DNA from: Actinomadura macra NBRC 14102
GTDB lineage: Bacteria; Actinomycetota; Actinomycetes; Streptosporangiales; Streptosporangiaceae
Reading direction: 5' to 3'
Length of the DNA: 64,000 bases
Assembly: GCF_001552215.1 (NCBI RefSeq)
Contig: NZ_BCQT01000009.1
Location: 62,001 to 126,000 of the forward strand
Shown: positions 52,325 through 60,207 of the stretch, piece after piece
Layout of the letters: every line of letters starts with the position of its first letter
Position numbering within the stretch: position 1 is the stretch's first letter
Position numbers and translations under genes: made by a program
Notes under the pieces: generated by a model
The model's database searches: none
Told to the model about the DNA's origin: nothing
The model's input: the letters and a program-made list of their open reading frames with translations, nothing else

Positions 52325-52352
52325 GCCCCGACTCTAACCAACGGGGCAGATA

Positions 52353-53480
52353 TCACTTCGTGACGACGCTGTCGGGGATTGACTTGTCGGACTTGAGCGC
52401 GTCGAAGAGCGTGGCCGCCTTCGCCCTGTCCCAGGTGATGTAGGCGCCGACACCGGCCGCGTTGCCGGTGCCCCCGATGGGGACCGTGGTCGTCACGCCG
52501 TTCCCGCCGCTGACGCCCTTCATCGCCCACATCATCCGGACGAGGTCGTAGAGGTGGTCGTTGTCGTCGACCAGGAAGTTGCTGGTGGCGTTCATCGCGA
52601 GCGGGACGCCACGGAACGGGTTGAGCAGCACACCCGGGCTCGTCGACTTCTTCATCAGCGCCCCGAAGAACTGCCGCTGGTGCTCGACGCGCTCCAGGTC
52701 GGCGCGGGCGAACGCACGGGTCCGCACATACCCGAGCGCCTCGCCGCCGTTCAACGTCTGGCAGCCGGGGCTGAGTTTGAGCCCGGCCTTCGGGTCGTTG
52801 ATCTTGTCCTTGACGCAGATGTCCACGCCGCCGACCGCGTCCACGACGCCCACGAAGCCGTTGAAGCCGATCTCGGCGTAGTGGTCGATATGGATGCCGG
52901 TGCTCCGCTCCACCGTCTGGACGAGCAGCTTGGGCCCACCGAAGGCGAAGGCGGCGTTCAGCTTGTTCGACCCACGGCCCGGGATCGGAACGTAGGAGTC
53001 ACGTGGGAGGCTGATGAGCGAGCTGCCTCCCGAGCCGTAGTGCAGGAGCATCATCGAGTCGGTGCGGCGGCCGGACGCGAAACCGGTGCGCAGCTTCCTC
53101 TGCTCGGCCTTGGACAGTCCTTCGCGGCTGTCGGAGCCCACGATCAGCCAGTTGGTCCCGGGGGTGTCGGCGACCCGTCCGGGATAGTCGACGAGGACGG
53201 ACTCCCGCTTGAGCCGGGAGTCGAGGTAGAAGTACCCGCCGACGAGCACCAACGCCAGGACGGTGAACAGGACGCCGAGGACGTAGGGCCAACGCCGCCG
53301 GCGCCGCCCGGCCCGCGAGCCGTCCTGCCAGATCCGGCCTCCGGCGAGTTGGTCGCCGGCGTACCGGTCCGCGTACGGGTCCCGCTCGTGCGGGTGCTCC
53401 GCGGAAACGGACTCGTGCCTGCTGCGCGCCACGCGCTCGCCCTCCTTGCGTGTCCAGCCGTCCGGCCAGCCGTCGCTCAT
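52353..53480 (-). CDS. LCP (LytR-CpsA-Psr) family cell-wall ligase
   Basis: A 375-residue membrane protein. A charged N-terminus and an Arg-rich stretch precede one membrane helix (WPYVLGVLFTVLALVLVGGYFYL, about 64-86). The extracellular LCP domain follows: NWLIVGSDSREGL with the lipid-binding Asp/Arg, RTDSMMLLHYG, LISLPRDSYVPIPG, KLNAAFAFGGPKLLVQTVE and the late DLERVEHQRQFF. LCP enzymes attach glycopolymers from lipid carriers to peptidoglycan outside the cell. The start at 53480 is the first good ATG. It is divergent from the ABC exporter of the peptide cluster. Confidence 0.92.
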   Translation of the reverse strand: MSDGWPDGWTRKEGERVARSRHESVSAEHPHERDPYADRYAGDQLAGGRIWQDGSRAGRRRRRWPYVLGVLFTVLALVLVGGYFYLDSRLKRESVLVDYPGRVADTPGTNWLIVGSDSREGLSKAEQRKLRTGFASGRRTDSMMLLHYGSGGSSLISLPRDSYVPIPGRGSNKLNAAFAFGGPKLLVQTVERSTGIHIDHYAEIGFNGFVGVVDAVGGVDICVKDKINDPKAGLKLSPGCQTLNGGEALGYVRTRAFARADLERVEHQRQFFGALMKKSTSPGVLLNPFRGVPLAMNATSNFLVDDNDHLYDLVRMMWAMKGVSGGNGVTTTVPIGGTGNAAGVGAYITWDRAKAATLFDALKSDKSIPDSVVTK

Positions 53481-53622
53481 GTCGTAGACCCTAGACAACC
53501 GGGACGTCGGGCGCGTCCTTCCGGCGCATGATTGTCCACAGCTCCAAATCACCACGCTATGTGACATAAGTAGCGGACAGCCTCCTCCTCGCGGAGCACA
53601 CTGCCTGCGGGGAGTGGTACGT

Positions 53623-55701
53623 GTGAGCGAGGGACGACGGATGGGCCCGCGGCGAGAAAGACGCGACAAGGACAGGGGCGAACGGCGAGGAAGCAGAGGC
53701 TTAGGGAGAAAGAGGGGCAGGCGGGACACGCGTACGGCGGCGTCCGCTCTCCCTGAACTGTCCACCCACAACTGGCACGCGCGGACCGGTGAACTGGCCG
53801 AGACCGGGATGAGCACCATGGCCCGGCGCCTACCGTCGGTCATCGCACAGGCGGCAGGACTGGCCTGGCGGGCCAGCCGTACCGACACGATCGTGACCAT
53901 CTCCCTCAATCTCCTCGCCGGCATCTTCACCGCTTTCGGACTGCTGGCGACCACCGGCGTGCTCACGGCGCTGTTCAGCGGCGGCCCCACGCCGGGACGG
54001 GTCCGCGAAGCGCTGCCCTCGCTTGCGCTGGTCGCGGGCGCGGCGGCGCTGCGGGCCGGACTCCAGGCGGGCGCGGGCTGGGCCCAGGCGCGGCTGGAGC
54101 CGCAGGTGGAACGGCTCGTGGAACTGCGGCTGTACGAGGCGACCACCGCGGTGCACCTGCCCGCGCTCGACGACTCCGACTTCCTGGACGAGCTGAAGCG
54201 CGCGCGGAGCCGGGGCATGCTGGCGGCGCCGAGGGTCGTCCGGCACGCGGTGGACGTGCTTACCGGCGCCGTCGGGATGACGGCGGCCGCCGGGACGCTC
54301 GGGGTCCTGCACCCGCTGCTGCTGCCGCTGCTCCTGCTGACGGCGCTGCCCGAGGGCTGGGCCTCGGTCCGCAGCGCCCGCATGGGCTACCTGACCGAGC
54401 TGGCGCTGGTCGAGGTCGTCCGCCGCAAGTGGATCCTCGCGGACCTGATGGTCGAGCGCCGGCACGCGGCCGAGATCCGCTCGTTCACGATGCGACCGTT
54501 CCTGCTGGAGGAGTACGACCGGTTCGCCGCGTACCAGCGCGCCGTGGAGCTGGACCTGGCGCGCCGCCAGACCCTCGCCCGGGTCACCGGCGACATGTTG
54601 CAAGGCGTCGCGACGGCGGCGGTGTATGTCGCCCTGGGGCTCATGCTGTGGCAGGGAGCGGTGCCGCTGGCGGTGGCGGGCACGGCCGTCCTGGCGATCA
54701 AGGCGGGCCAGACGTCCCTGGCCAACCTGGTGTTCGCGGTCAACCAGTGCTACGAGGAGGGCCTGTACTTCGGCGACTACCTGGCCTTCTGCGACGCCGC
54801 CGAGGCCAGGATCCCGCGCCGCGCCCTGCCGGGCGAGGCCGACGCGTCCGAGTGCGAGGACCGCCGGCGGCTCCCGGACGACTTCGCCCGCATCCAGGTG
54901 AAGGACGTCACGTTCACCTATCCGGGCGCCGACTCCCCGTCCTTGCACGGCGTCTCGCTGGAGCTGCGCAAGGGCGAGGTCGTCGCGCTGGTCGGCGAGA
55001 ACGGCTCCGGCAAGACGACCCTCTCGCGGGTCATGGCGGGGCTGTACGACCCCGACGAGGGCGAGGTGCGGTGGGACGGGGTCCCGCTGACCGGGGTCCC
55101 CCCGCAGGACGTGTGGCAGCGCGTCGCCGTCATCGCGCAGGAGTACACGCACTGGCCCATGACCGCGCGGCAGAACATCACCATGGGCCGCGGGCCCGGA
55201 ACGGGCGTCGGCGGCGGGGCGCACACCGCCACCGGTGCGGGTTCCGGGGATGAGGACCCGGCCGTCCTCGCCGCCGCCCGCGCCTCGGGAGCCGACGAGG
55301 TGGTCGCCGACTTGGCACGCGGCTACGACACGCTGCTGGACCGCCGCTTCCAGGGCGGCGCCGAGCTGTCGGGCGGGCAGTGGCAGCGGCTCGCGGTCGC
55401 CCGCGGCTTCTACCGGGACGCCCCACTGCTGATCTGCGACGAACCGACCGCCGCCCTGGACGCGCGGGCCGAGCACCTGCTGTTCGAGCGGATCCGTACC
55501 CACGCCGACGGGCGGACGGTCCTGCTCATCACGCACCGGCTGGCCAGCGTCCGCTACGCCGACCGGATCCACGTGCTCAAGCACGGACGGGTGATCGAGG
55601 AAGGCGACCACGACACCCTGATGGCGCACGGCGGCCTCTACGCCGAGCTGTACTCCCTCCAGGCAGCCGCGTACGGCGCCGCCGACCCCCCGGCCGCCTA
55701 G
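53623..55701 (+). CDS. ABC exporter, fused membrane and ATPase domains
   Basis: A 692-residue type I exporter half-transporter. A basic, disordered N-terminal stretch (RRERRDKDRGERRGSRG) precedes about six membrane segments (55-320), and the ATPase follows: Walker A GENGSGKTT, Q-loop IAQEYTHWP, signature ELSGGQWQRLAVAR, Walker B LLICDEPTAALDA and H-loop ITHRLA. No C39 peptidase domain precedes it, so it would not cut a leader peptide. GTG 53623 has GGGGAG 8 bases upstream. It lies 210 bp before the 44-codon peptide gene and is the likely exporter or immunity pump for that product. Confidence 0.9.
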   Translation: MSEGRRMGPRRERRDKDRGERRGSRGLGRKRGRRDTRTAASALPELSTHNWHARTGELAETGMSTMARRLPSVIAQAAGLAWRASRTDTIVTISLNLLAGIFTAFGLLATTGVLTALFSGGPTPGRVREALPSLALVAGAAALRAGLQAGAGWAQARLEPQVERLVELRLYEATTAVHLPALDDSDFLDELKRARSRGMLAAPRVVRHAVDVLTGAVGMTAAAGTLGVLHPLLLPLLLLTALPEGWASVRSARMGYLTELALVEVVRRKWILADLMVERRHAAEIRSFTMRPFLLEEYDRFAAYQRAVELDLARRQTLARVTGDMLQGVATAAVYVALGLMLWQGAVPLAVAGTAVLAIKAGQTSLANLVFAVNQCYEEGLYFGDYLAFCDAAEARIPRRALPGEADASECEDRRRLPDDFARIQVKDVTFTYPGADSPSLHGVSLELRKGEVVALVGENGSGKTTLSRVMAGLYDPDEGEVRWDGVPLTGVPPQDVWQRVAVIAQEYTHWPMTARQNITMGRGPGTGVGGGAHTATGAGSGDEDPAVLAAARASGADEVVADLARGYDTLLDRRFQGGAELSGGQWQRLAVARGFYRDAPLLICDEPTAALDARAEHLLFERIRTHADGRTVLLITHRLASVRYADRIHVLKHGRVIEEGDHDTLMAHGGLYAELYSLQAAAYGAADPPAA

Positions 55702-55911
55702 GCGCACCACCCGGAACCGCCGCCCGATCGGGCAATAACACCCGCAATGCAATCGAACAAGCGTGCAGACAATTGAGTCAAAGCTTGGTCAAGGCCATTG
55801 CTAAACAGCGGGTTGATAACGAATATATCTACTGTTACCCATCCGCCGAGATCGCCTGATAATGGATCACGACATTGTCGGGCGGCGATCATCCTGAGAG
55901 GGGGAAACAGT
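55702..55911. promoter_or_regulatory. AT-rich leader/promoter region of the peptide gene
   Basis: This 210-bp gap is the least GC-rich stretch of the cluster. It holds a GCCCGATCGGGC palindrome right after the ABC gene, AT-rich blocks around 55798-55840 with only weak -35/-10-like elements (TTGATA, TATATC), and a GATCGCC/GGCGATC inverted repeat spanning 55850-55890 before the GAGAGGGGG ribosome site. It should contain the promoter of the peptide operon, but I cannot fix the start point. Confidence 0.4.
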
Positions 55912-56046
55912 ATGAGTGCGGACCGTAAGTCCCTGCGCGACCTGGTCCGGGACGAACTTCGCCAGACCAAGAAGGACGCCCCGGCGTTCGCGAACGTGGC
56001 GATGGGCAGCGCGACCTACACCAAGATGCTCGGCAAGCGCACCTGA
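55912..56046 (+). CDS. Putative RiPP precursor peptide
   Basis: A 44-codon frame starting at ATG 55912 after GAGAGGGGG: a charged, helical front half (SADRKSLRDLVRDELRQTKKD, about 2-22), typical of a leader, then a small-residue and hydroxyl-rich back half (APAFANVAMGSATYTKMLGKRT). It has no Cys, no double-Gly site and no resemblance I know to lanthipeptide, lasso or thiopeptide cores. It is followed by a perfect hairpin, a PqqD-like protein and a B12 radical SAM enzyme. The context, more than the sequence, makes it a modified-peptide precursor. The core is probably the last 12-20 residues. Confidence 0.7.
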   Translation: MSADRKSLRDLVRDELRQTKKDAPAFANVAMGSATYTKMLGKRT

Positions 56047-56054
56047 GGCGTGAT

Positions 56055-56088
56055 GTCGCTGCGGGAGGGGGCGTCCTCCCGCAGCGAC
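56055..56088 (+). terminator. Attenuator hairpin between precursor and modification genes
   Basis: A perfect 14-bp stem (GTCGCTGCGGGAGG / CCTCCCGCAGCGAC) with a 6-base loop starts 9 bases after the precursor stop. Partial termination here would raise precursor relative to enzymes, as in many RiPP operons. There is no T tract. Confidence 0.7.
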
Positions 56089-56112
56089 CGCGCACGGGGG
56101 AGGTCCTTGGCT

Positions 56113-56352
56113 GTGGCGCATTACACCATCCTGACGCCCTATCTCGACGAGTGCGGCGCTGTATATGTCTCGGGCGCCGGCGACAAGGGGGCGGTGATCC
56201 GGCTGAATGATCGGGCCAGCGCGCTGTGGCGCCGGCTCGCCGCCACCGGGACCTGTGATCCCGGCACCATGCCCGAGGACGACCGGGCGTTCATCGAAAC
56301 ATTGCTGGCCCGGCGTGTGATCATTTCTACTGGGGACGGGGATGACGTTTGA
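56113..56352 (+). CDS. PqqD-like leader-binding (RRE) protein
   Basis: A 79-residue protein. GTG 56113 has GGGGAGG 9 bases upstream; a longer frame to 56050 would run through the hairpin. AVIRLNDRASALWRRLAATG (about 28-47) is the PqqD/RRE signature, where the domain's third strand and helix grip the leader peptide. In PQQ, lasso and radical-SAM peptide pathways such a domain hands the precursor to the modifying enzyme. Its stop overlaps the radical SAM start by one base. Confidence 0.75.
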   Translation: MAHYTILTPYLDECGAVYVSGAGDKGAVIRLNDRASALWRRLAATGTCDPGTMPEDDRAFIETLLARRVIISTGDGDDV

Positions 56353-58013
56353 TGCGGATCGCACTCCTCAATCCTTCGGTCGGGTTCTCCGATCGCCGCA
56401 AGTCCATCCCCATCGGCCTTGCCTATATCATGGCCTTCTTGGAGTCCGCAGGGCACCCGTCCACCGGCTTCGATTTCGGGGATTCGACGACAAGCGCGGG
56501 CGAGCTGGTCGAGCAGTACCAGTTGTGGAACTACGATCTGCTCGGCATGTCGGTTTACAACGAGTCGTTCCATGTGGCCCTGGATATGGCCCGTGAGATC
56601 AAGCGACGCAACCCCTCCTGTTTCATCGTCATGGGGGGTCCGCAGGCCACCGCGACCCATGAGGCGATCATCCGCGGCCATCGCGAGATCGACGGGGTCG
56701 TGCGCAAGGAAGGCGAGCACCCCACGTTGGAACTGGTCCGGCGTCTCGACGCCCGGGACGGGCTCGACGCGGTGCCGAACCTCACCTGGCGCGACCGCGA
56801 CGCCGTCCGGGTGAATCCCGAGATGCCCGCCCCTGACGACCTGGACGCACTGCCTTTCCCCGCCGCGGAGTTCGTCACGGACCGCGAATACGGGAAGTTG
56901 CACTTCTACGATGCGCTCCGAGACGAACTCCGTCCCGCCCTGACGATCAATACATCCCGCAGCTGCCCGTACAACTGCAGCTTCTGCGGCGTCCTCACGA
57001 TCGGCCGGCGATACCGTTCCCGCAGCCCGGAGAACGTCGTCGAGGAACTCGCGTTCTTTCGAGACCGGGACGGCATCGACTACCGCCACGTCTACTTCAG
57101 CGACGCCAACTTCTTCGTGCAGGCCCAACGCGCGCTGGGCATAGTCCGCGCACTGCACGCGGCGGACGACCGCATCACGTTCAGTTTCGGAACCAGGGTC
57201 AATCAGATCCTGAAAGCCCAGGACGTGATCCGGGAAATGCTCACCGTGGGACTGAGATTCATCGAGGTCGGCGTGGAGAGCGCATCACCGACCGTGTTGG
57301 AACGCCTCGCCAAGGGGGTAGGGCCCGAGGTCAACGACGCGGCCGTGAGCTTCCTAACGCGCGTCGGCGTGGAGATAGCCCTGGACTTCATCATGGTCGA
57401 TCCGGCGAGCACCGTCGAGGATCTCCAGATGAACATGGATTTCATCGAGCGCCACTTCCTCGACCATTATCCCCACGAGCATTTCTATACCAGTCTCGCG
57501 TTGTACGAGGGCACGCCCATACGGGAGTTCTACGAGGAGCGCTGGGGAAAGCCGTTCGTCAGCGGCACTCTTCCCGACACCGCGGACCTGTTCGAGCGAG
57601 CGGAACTACAGGTTTGGTGGAGGCTCGTCCAGGACTTCGGTGAGCGGTACCAGGGCAGGATCGACAATCTGCTCGCGAAAACAGAGACGCTGCTGAAGCA
57701 TCCGCTCGCCGTGGAATGCCTGGGTGAACGCGCCGGGCCCTGGGAGGAACTGTCCCGCCTCCAGCTCGACAGCGTCACGCTGCGCCACGCTCCGGTGATG
57801 TTCTTCCGCCGGCTGGTCGACCGGCTCGCCGCCGGCACCAAACCGGACACGCTGGAAGAGGTCGGCCTGCGGGGTTTCGGACGCCGCGGAACAGACCTCG
57901 ATGACGTGCTCACGTCAGCCGCGGCGGGCGTGGACCTGCTGAGCGATCAACTCGGCCTGGCACGGAACGAACTCGACCGCGCGCTGCAGATCTCCGGAGC
58001 CGCGTACCAGTGA
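56352..58013 (+). CDS. Cobalamin-binding radical SAM enzyme
   Basis: This 553-residue enzyme has an N-terminal B12-binding Rossmann-like domain (MRIALLNPS, then NYDLLGMSVYN and IVMGGPQAT, 1-170). The radical SAM barrel has CPYNCSFC: Cys205, Cys209 and Cys212 hold the [4Fe-4S] cluster, and VGVESASPTVLERLAKG lies near 305. A helical C-terminal region follows from about 420. B12 radical SAM enzymes methylate unactivated carbons or build C-C and C-S bonds in peptide products. There is no SPASM Cys cluster. The PqqD-like gene upstream and the tiny precursor make peptide modification the likely job. Confidence 0.88.
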   Translation: MRIALLNPSVGFSDRRKSIPIGLAYIMAFLESAGHPSTGFDFGDSTTSAGELVEQYQLWNYDLLGMSVYNESFHVALDMAREIKRRNPSCFIVMGGPQATATHEAIIRGHREIDGVVRKEGEHPTLELVRRLDARDGLDAVPNLTWRDRDAVRVNPEMPAPDDLDALPFPAAEFVTDREYGKLHFYDALRDELRPALTINTSRSCPYNCSFCGVLTIGRRYRSRSPENVVEELAFFRDRDGIDYRHVYFSDANFFVQAQRALGIVRALHAADDRITFSFGTRVNQILKAQDVIREMLTVGLRFIEVGVESASPTVLERLAKGVGPEVNDAAVSFLTRVGVEIALDFIMVDPASTVEDLQMNMDFIERHFLDHYPHEHFYTSLALYEGTPIREFYEERWGKPFVSGTLPDTADLFERAELQVWWRLVQDFGERYQGRIDNLLAKTETLLKHPLAVECLGERAGPWEELSRLQLDSVTLRHAPVMFFRRLVDRLAAGTKPDTLEEVGLRGFGRRGTDLDDVLTSAAAGVDLLSDQLGLARNELDRALQISGAAYQ

Positions 58014-58067
58014 CCGGCCGCGGACCGGCGGCCGTCTCCACGGCTCGCGGCATGATCGGGGGTGCGC

Positions 58068-59309
58068 ATGCGGAGTGCTCACCCCCGTAGAGACCTGGCG
58101 CTGGTCGCCACGGCCTCCGGCTTCTCCACGCTCGGCACCACCGCGGCGTTCCTCGCCATGGTCCTCCATCTGAGAGAGGCGGGCGCCGGCTGGGTGACGG
58201 CACTGCTGCTGGCGGAGCTGTCCCCCTTCATCCTGATGGGACCGGTCGCCGGGGCGATCGTGGATCGGTTTGAGGCGCGGGGCGTCCTCATCTGGGTGAG
58301 CATCGGCCAGGCGGTGGTGAGCCTCGCGCTCAGTCTGGTGGACGGCCCGGCGGCCATCACCGCGCTGGTCGCGCTGCTCGGCGCCCAGGCGGCGATCGAA
58401 CGGCCGGCGGCCGCGGCGTTGGTCCCCCACCTCACCGGTGAGGAGAACGCCACCCGCGGCTATGCGCGACTGGGCACCGGACGCGCGCTGGGCGCGATCG
58501 TCGGGCCGGCCGTCGGCGGGTTCGCCAGCGTGTCCGGCAACACCGGCACGGCACTGCTCCTCAACGCGGTCAGCTTCCTGATCCTGGCGCTCGCCATGAC
58601 GAGCATCAGCGCCCGCCGCCGCCCGGTGAGCGAGCCCGGCCACGACAAGGGCGAGCACGGGTCCGCCAGGACCGGATTCGGGCTGATCCTTCGTCACCCC
58701 GTCCTGCGCCTCGCGATCCCGCTCACCGCCCTGGCCGCGGGGATCGCCCTGGCCGACAACGTCGCCGCCCCCTACCGCTTCACCGACGATCTCGGGGCGG
58801 GGGCGATCGGATTCGGCGTGTACGAGGCCCTGTACTCGGTCTGCGAGCTGATCGGCATCCAGGCGTTCACCTTCGAGGCCAGCAAGAGGCACGAGGAACG
58901 GCTGCTCGGGATCGGGAACCTCCTGCTGGGCCTGGGCGTGCTGGGAATCGGCCTGGCGGGGAACTATCTGCTGGCGCTGGCCGCCGCGGTCATCGGCGGC
59001 ATCGGCAACGGCATGAGCAACGCCGGGGAGGGCGCGGTGATCAGGCTCTGCACTCCCGAGGCCCTCCGGGGCCGGGCCTTCGCCGCGAGCGGCGCGCTCA
59101 TCCAGACCGCCTCCATCGGTGGGGCCATCGCCGGCGCTCCCGCCGTGGCCACCATGGGACCGGCCACCACCATGGTGATCTCGGGGACTCTCGCGTCCAC
59201 CGTGGCGGTCGTCGGCGTCGCGGTGGCAGTCCGCCGCACACCGCGTGTCGCCCATCGGGCAGAACGCTTCATTCGCGATGACGCACCTAAGGAATCTCGA
59301 CATGCATGA
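58068..59309 (+). CDS. MFS transporter
   Basis: A 413-residue transporter with about 12 membrane helices in two six-helix halves and the MFS-3 (macrolide-efflux-like) pattern: GPVAGAIVDRFEARGVLIW with the loop 2-3 Asp-Arg, RLGTGRALGAIVGPAVGG, and a C-terminal half with GNGMSNAGEGAVIRLCTPEALRGRAFA. ATG 58068 follows a GGGGG; GTG 58062 is an alternative. It lies 54 bases after the radical SAM gene and overlaps the oxygenase start by 8 bases, so it is part of the peptide operon and probably exports or protects against the product. Confidence 0.88.
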   Translation: MRSAHPRRDLALVATASGFSTLGTTAAFLAMVLHLREAGAGWVTALLLAELSPFILMGPVAGAIVDRFEARGVLIWVSIGQAVVSLALSLVDGPAAITALVALLGAQAAIERPAAAALVPHLTGEENATRGYARLGTGRALGAIVGPAVGGFASVSGNTGTALLLNAVSFLILALAMTSISARRRPVSEPGHDKGEHGSARTGFGLILRHPVLRLAIPLTALAAGIALADNVAAPYRFTDDLGAGAIGFGVYEALYSVCELIGIQAFTFEASKRHEERLLGIGNLLLGLGVLGIGLAGNYLLALAAAVIGGIGNGMSNAGEGAVIRLCTPEALRGRAFAASGALIQTASIGGAIAGAPAVATMGPATTMVISGTLASTVAVVGVAVAVRRTPRVAHRAERFIRDDAPKESRHA

Positions 59310-60207
59310 CCTGCGAGCCGCCAAGGAGCACGTGTCCGTCACCGAACTCCTCGTCGCGACCGCGAGCGAACGCCCGGGGCAGCCCGTCGCCGCCCGTGTC
59401 GTCGTGTCGGACGACTACGACGTCACGTCCGAACGTGTGGACGCCTGGCTGGACCGCGGCCAGATCACCAGCGCGTCGGTGGCCTTCTCACGGGACAACG
59501 CGGCGGCTCCGCTGTCCCTGATCTCGTCCGACTTCGAGGTGCAGGGACGGACATGGCCGTTCCTACTGTCATCGGACAAGGTCCGGCGGCTCGTCAACGA
59601 CGGCTACACCATGGTCATCAGTGGGCCCGAGATCTGGGACGAGGCCCTGCGCAGGTCCGCACTGGACGTCGTCGGGGCGATGGTCGCCTCGCTCAACACG
59701 ATGATCTTCCTCACCCCGCCCGGAAGCAGCGGGTTCCACCAGCACCGAGACCCCGACGACCATGTCGTGGTGGTCCAGACCGAGGGCTCCAAGACATGGC
59801 GGCTCTACGACGCGGCCCCCGACGGGTGGACCGAAGATGATCCGACCCGTCCGGAACCGGAGTCGCTGTCCGCGGAGGTGAACCTCGACGTCGGTGACAC
59901 ACTCGTCATCCCGCGAGGCTGGGGACACGCGGCCTGCACCGGTCCCGCTGCGCTGTCCACCCATCTGTCGTTCGGCATCAACTACGTGTCCCCCGCGCAC
60001 ATGCTCCGGACCGCGCTCATCGGCAGGTTGCGACAGATGCGGGAGTCCGCGACGTTGGAGGAGACCGAGACCGCCTACCGCGCACTCGTCGACGAGTTCG
60101 AGCGATGTGACGTCGGCGACCTGGTCCGGGAGTACGTCAGCGCCCCGTACCGCACCGGTGAGCTGCGGCTCGGCGACATCGCCGTGCGCCGCTCCCGTCA
60201 GATGTAG
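59302..60207 (+). CDS. JmjC/cupin-like oxygenase (RoxA-type)
   Basis: A 301-residue protein with a double-stranded beta-helix core: the Fe(II) ligands are His148 and Asp150 in FHQHRDPDDHVVV and His209 in RGWGHAA. SKTWRLYD (163-170) carries the Lys that usually binds 2-oxoglutarate. This is the ribosomal-oxygenase/Cupin_4 pattern, whose members hydroxylate Arg, His or Asn side chains of proteins. Inside this operon it probably hydroxylates the precursor peptide. The ATG at 59302 has AAGGA 8 bases upstream and overlaps the MFS stop by 8 bases. It converges with the AAA gene, the stops overlapping by 10 bases. Confidence 0.82.
   Translation: MHDLRAAKEHVSVTELLVATASERPGQPVAARVVVSDDYDVTSERVDAWLDRGQITSASVAFSRDNAAAPLSLISSDFEVQGRTWPFLLSSDKVRRLVNDGYTMVISGPEIWDEALRRSALDVVGAMVASLNTMIFLTPPGSSGFHQHRDPDDHVVVVQTEGSKTWRLYDAAPDGWTEDDPTRPEPESLSAEVNLDVGDTLVIPRGWGHAACTGPAALSTHLSFGINYVSPAHMLRTALIGRLRQMRESATLEETETAYRALVDEFERCDVGDLVREYVSAPYRTGELRLGDIAVRRSRQM

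Noticed and set aside
53623..56046. Lanthipeptide or bacteriocin with a double-glycine leader cut by the ABC exporter
   Set aside because: The exporter has no C39 peptidase domain, the peptide has no Cys and no Gly-Gly/Gly-Ala processing site, and no LanB/C/M homologue is present.
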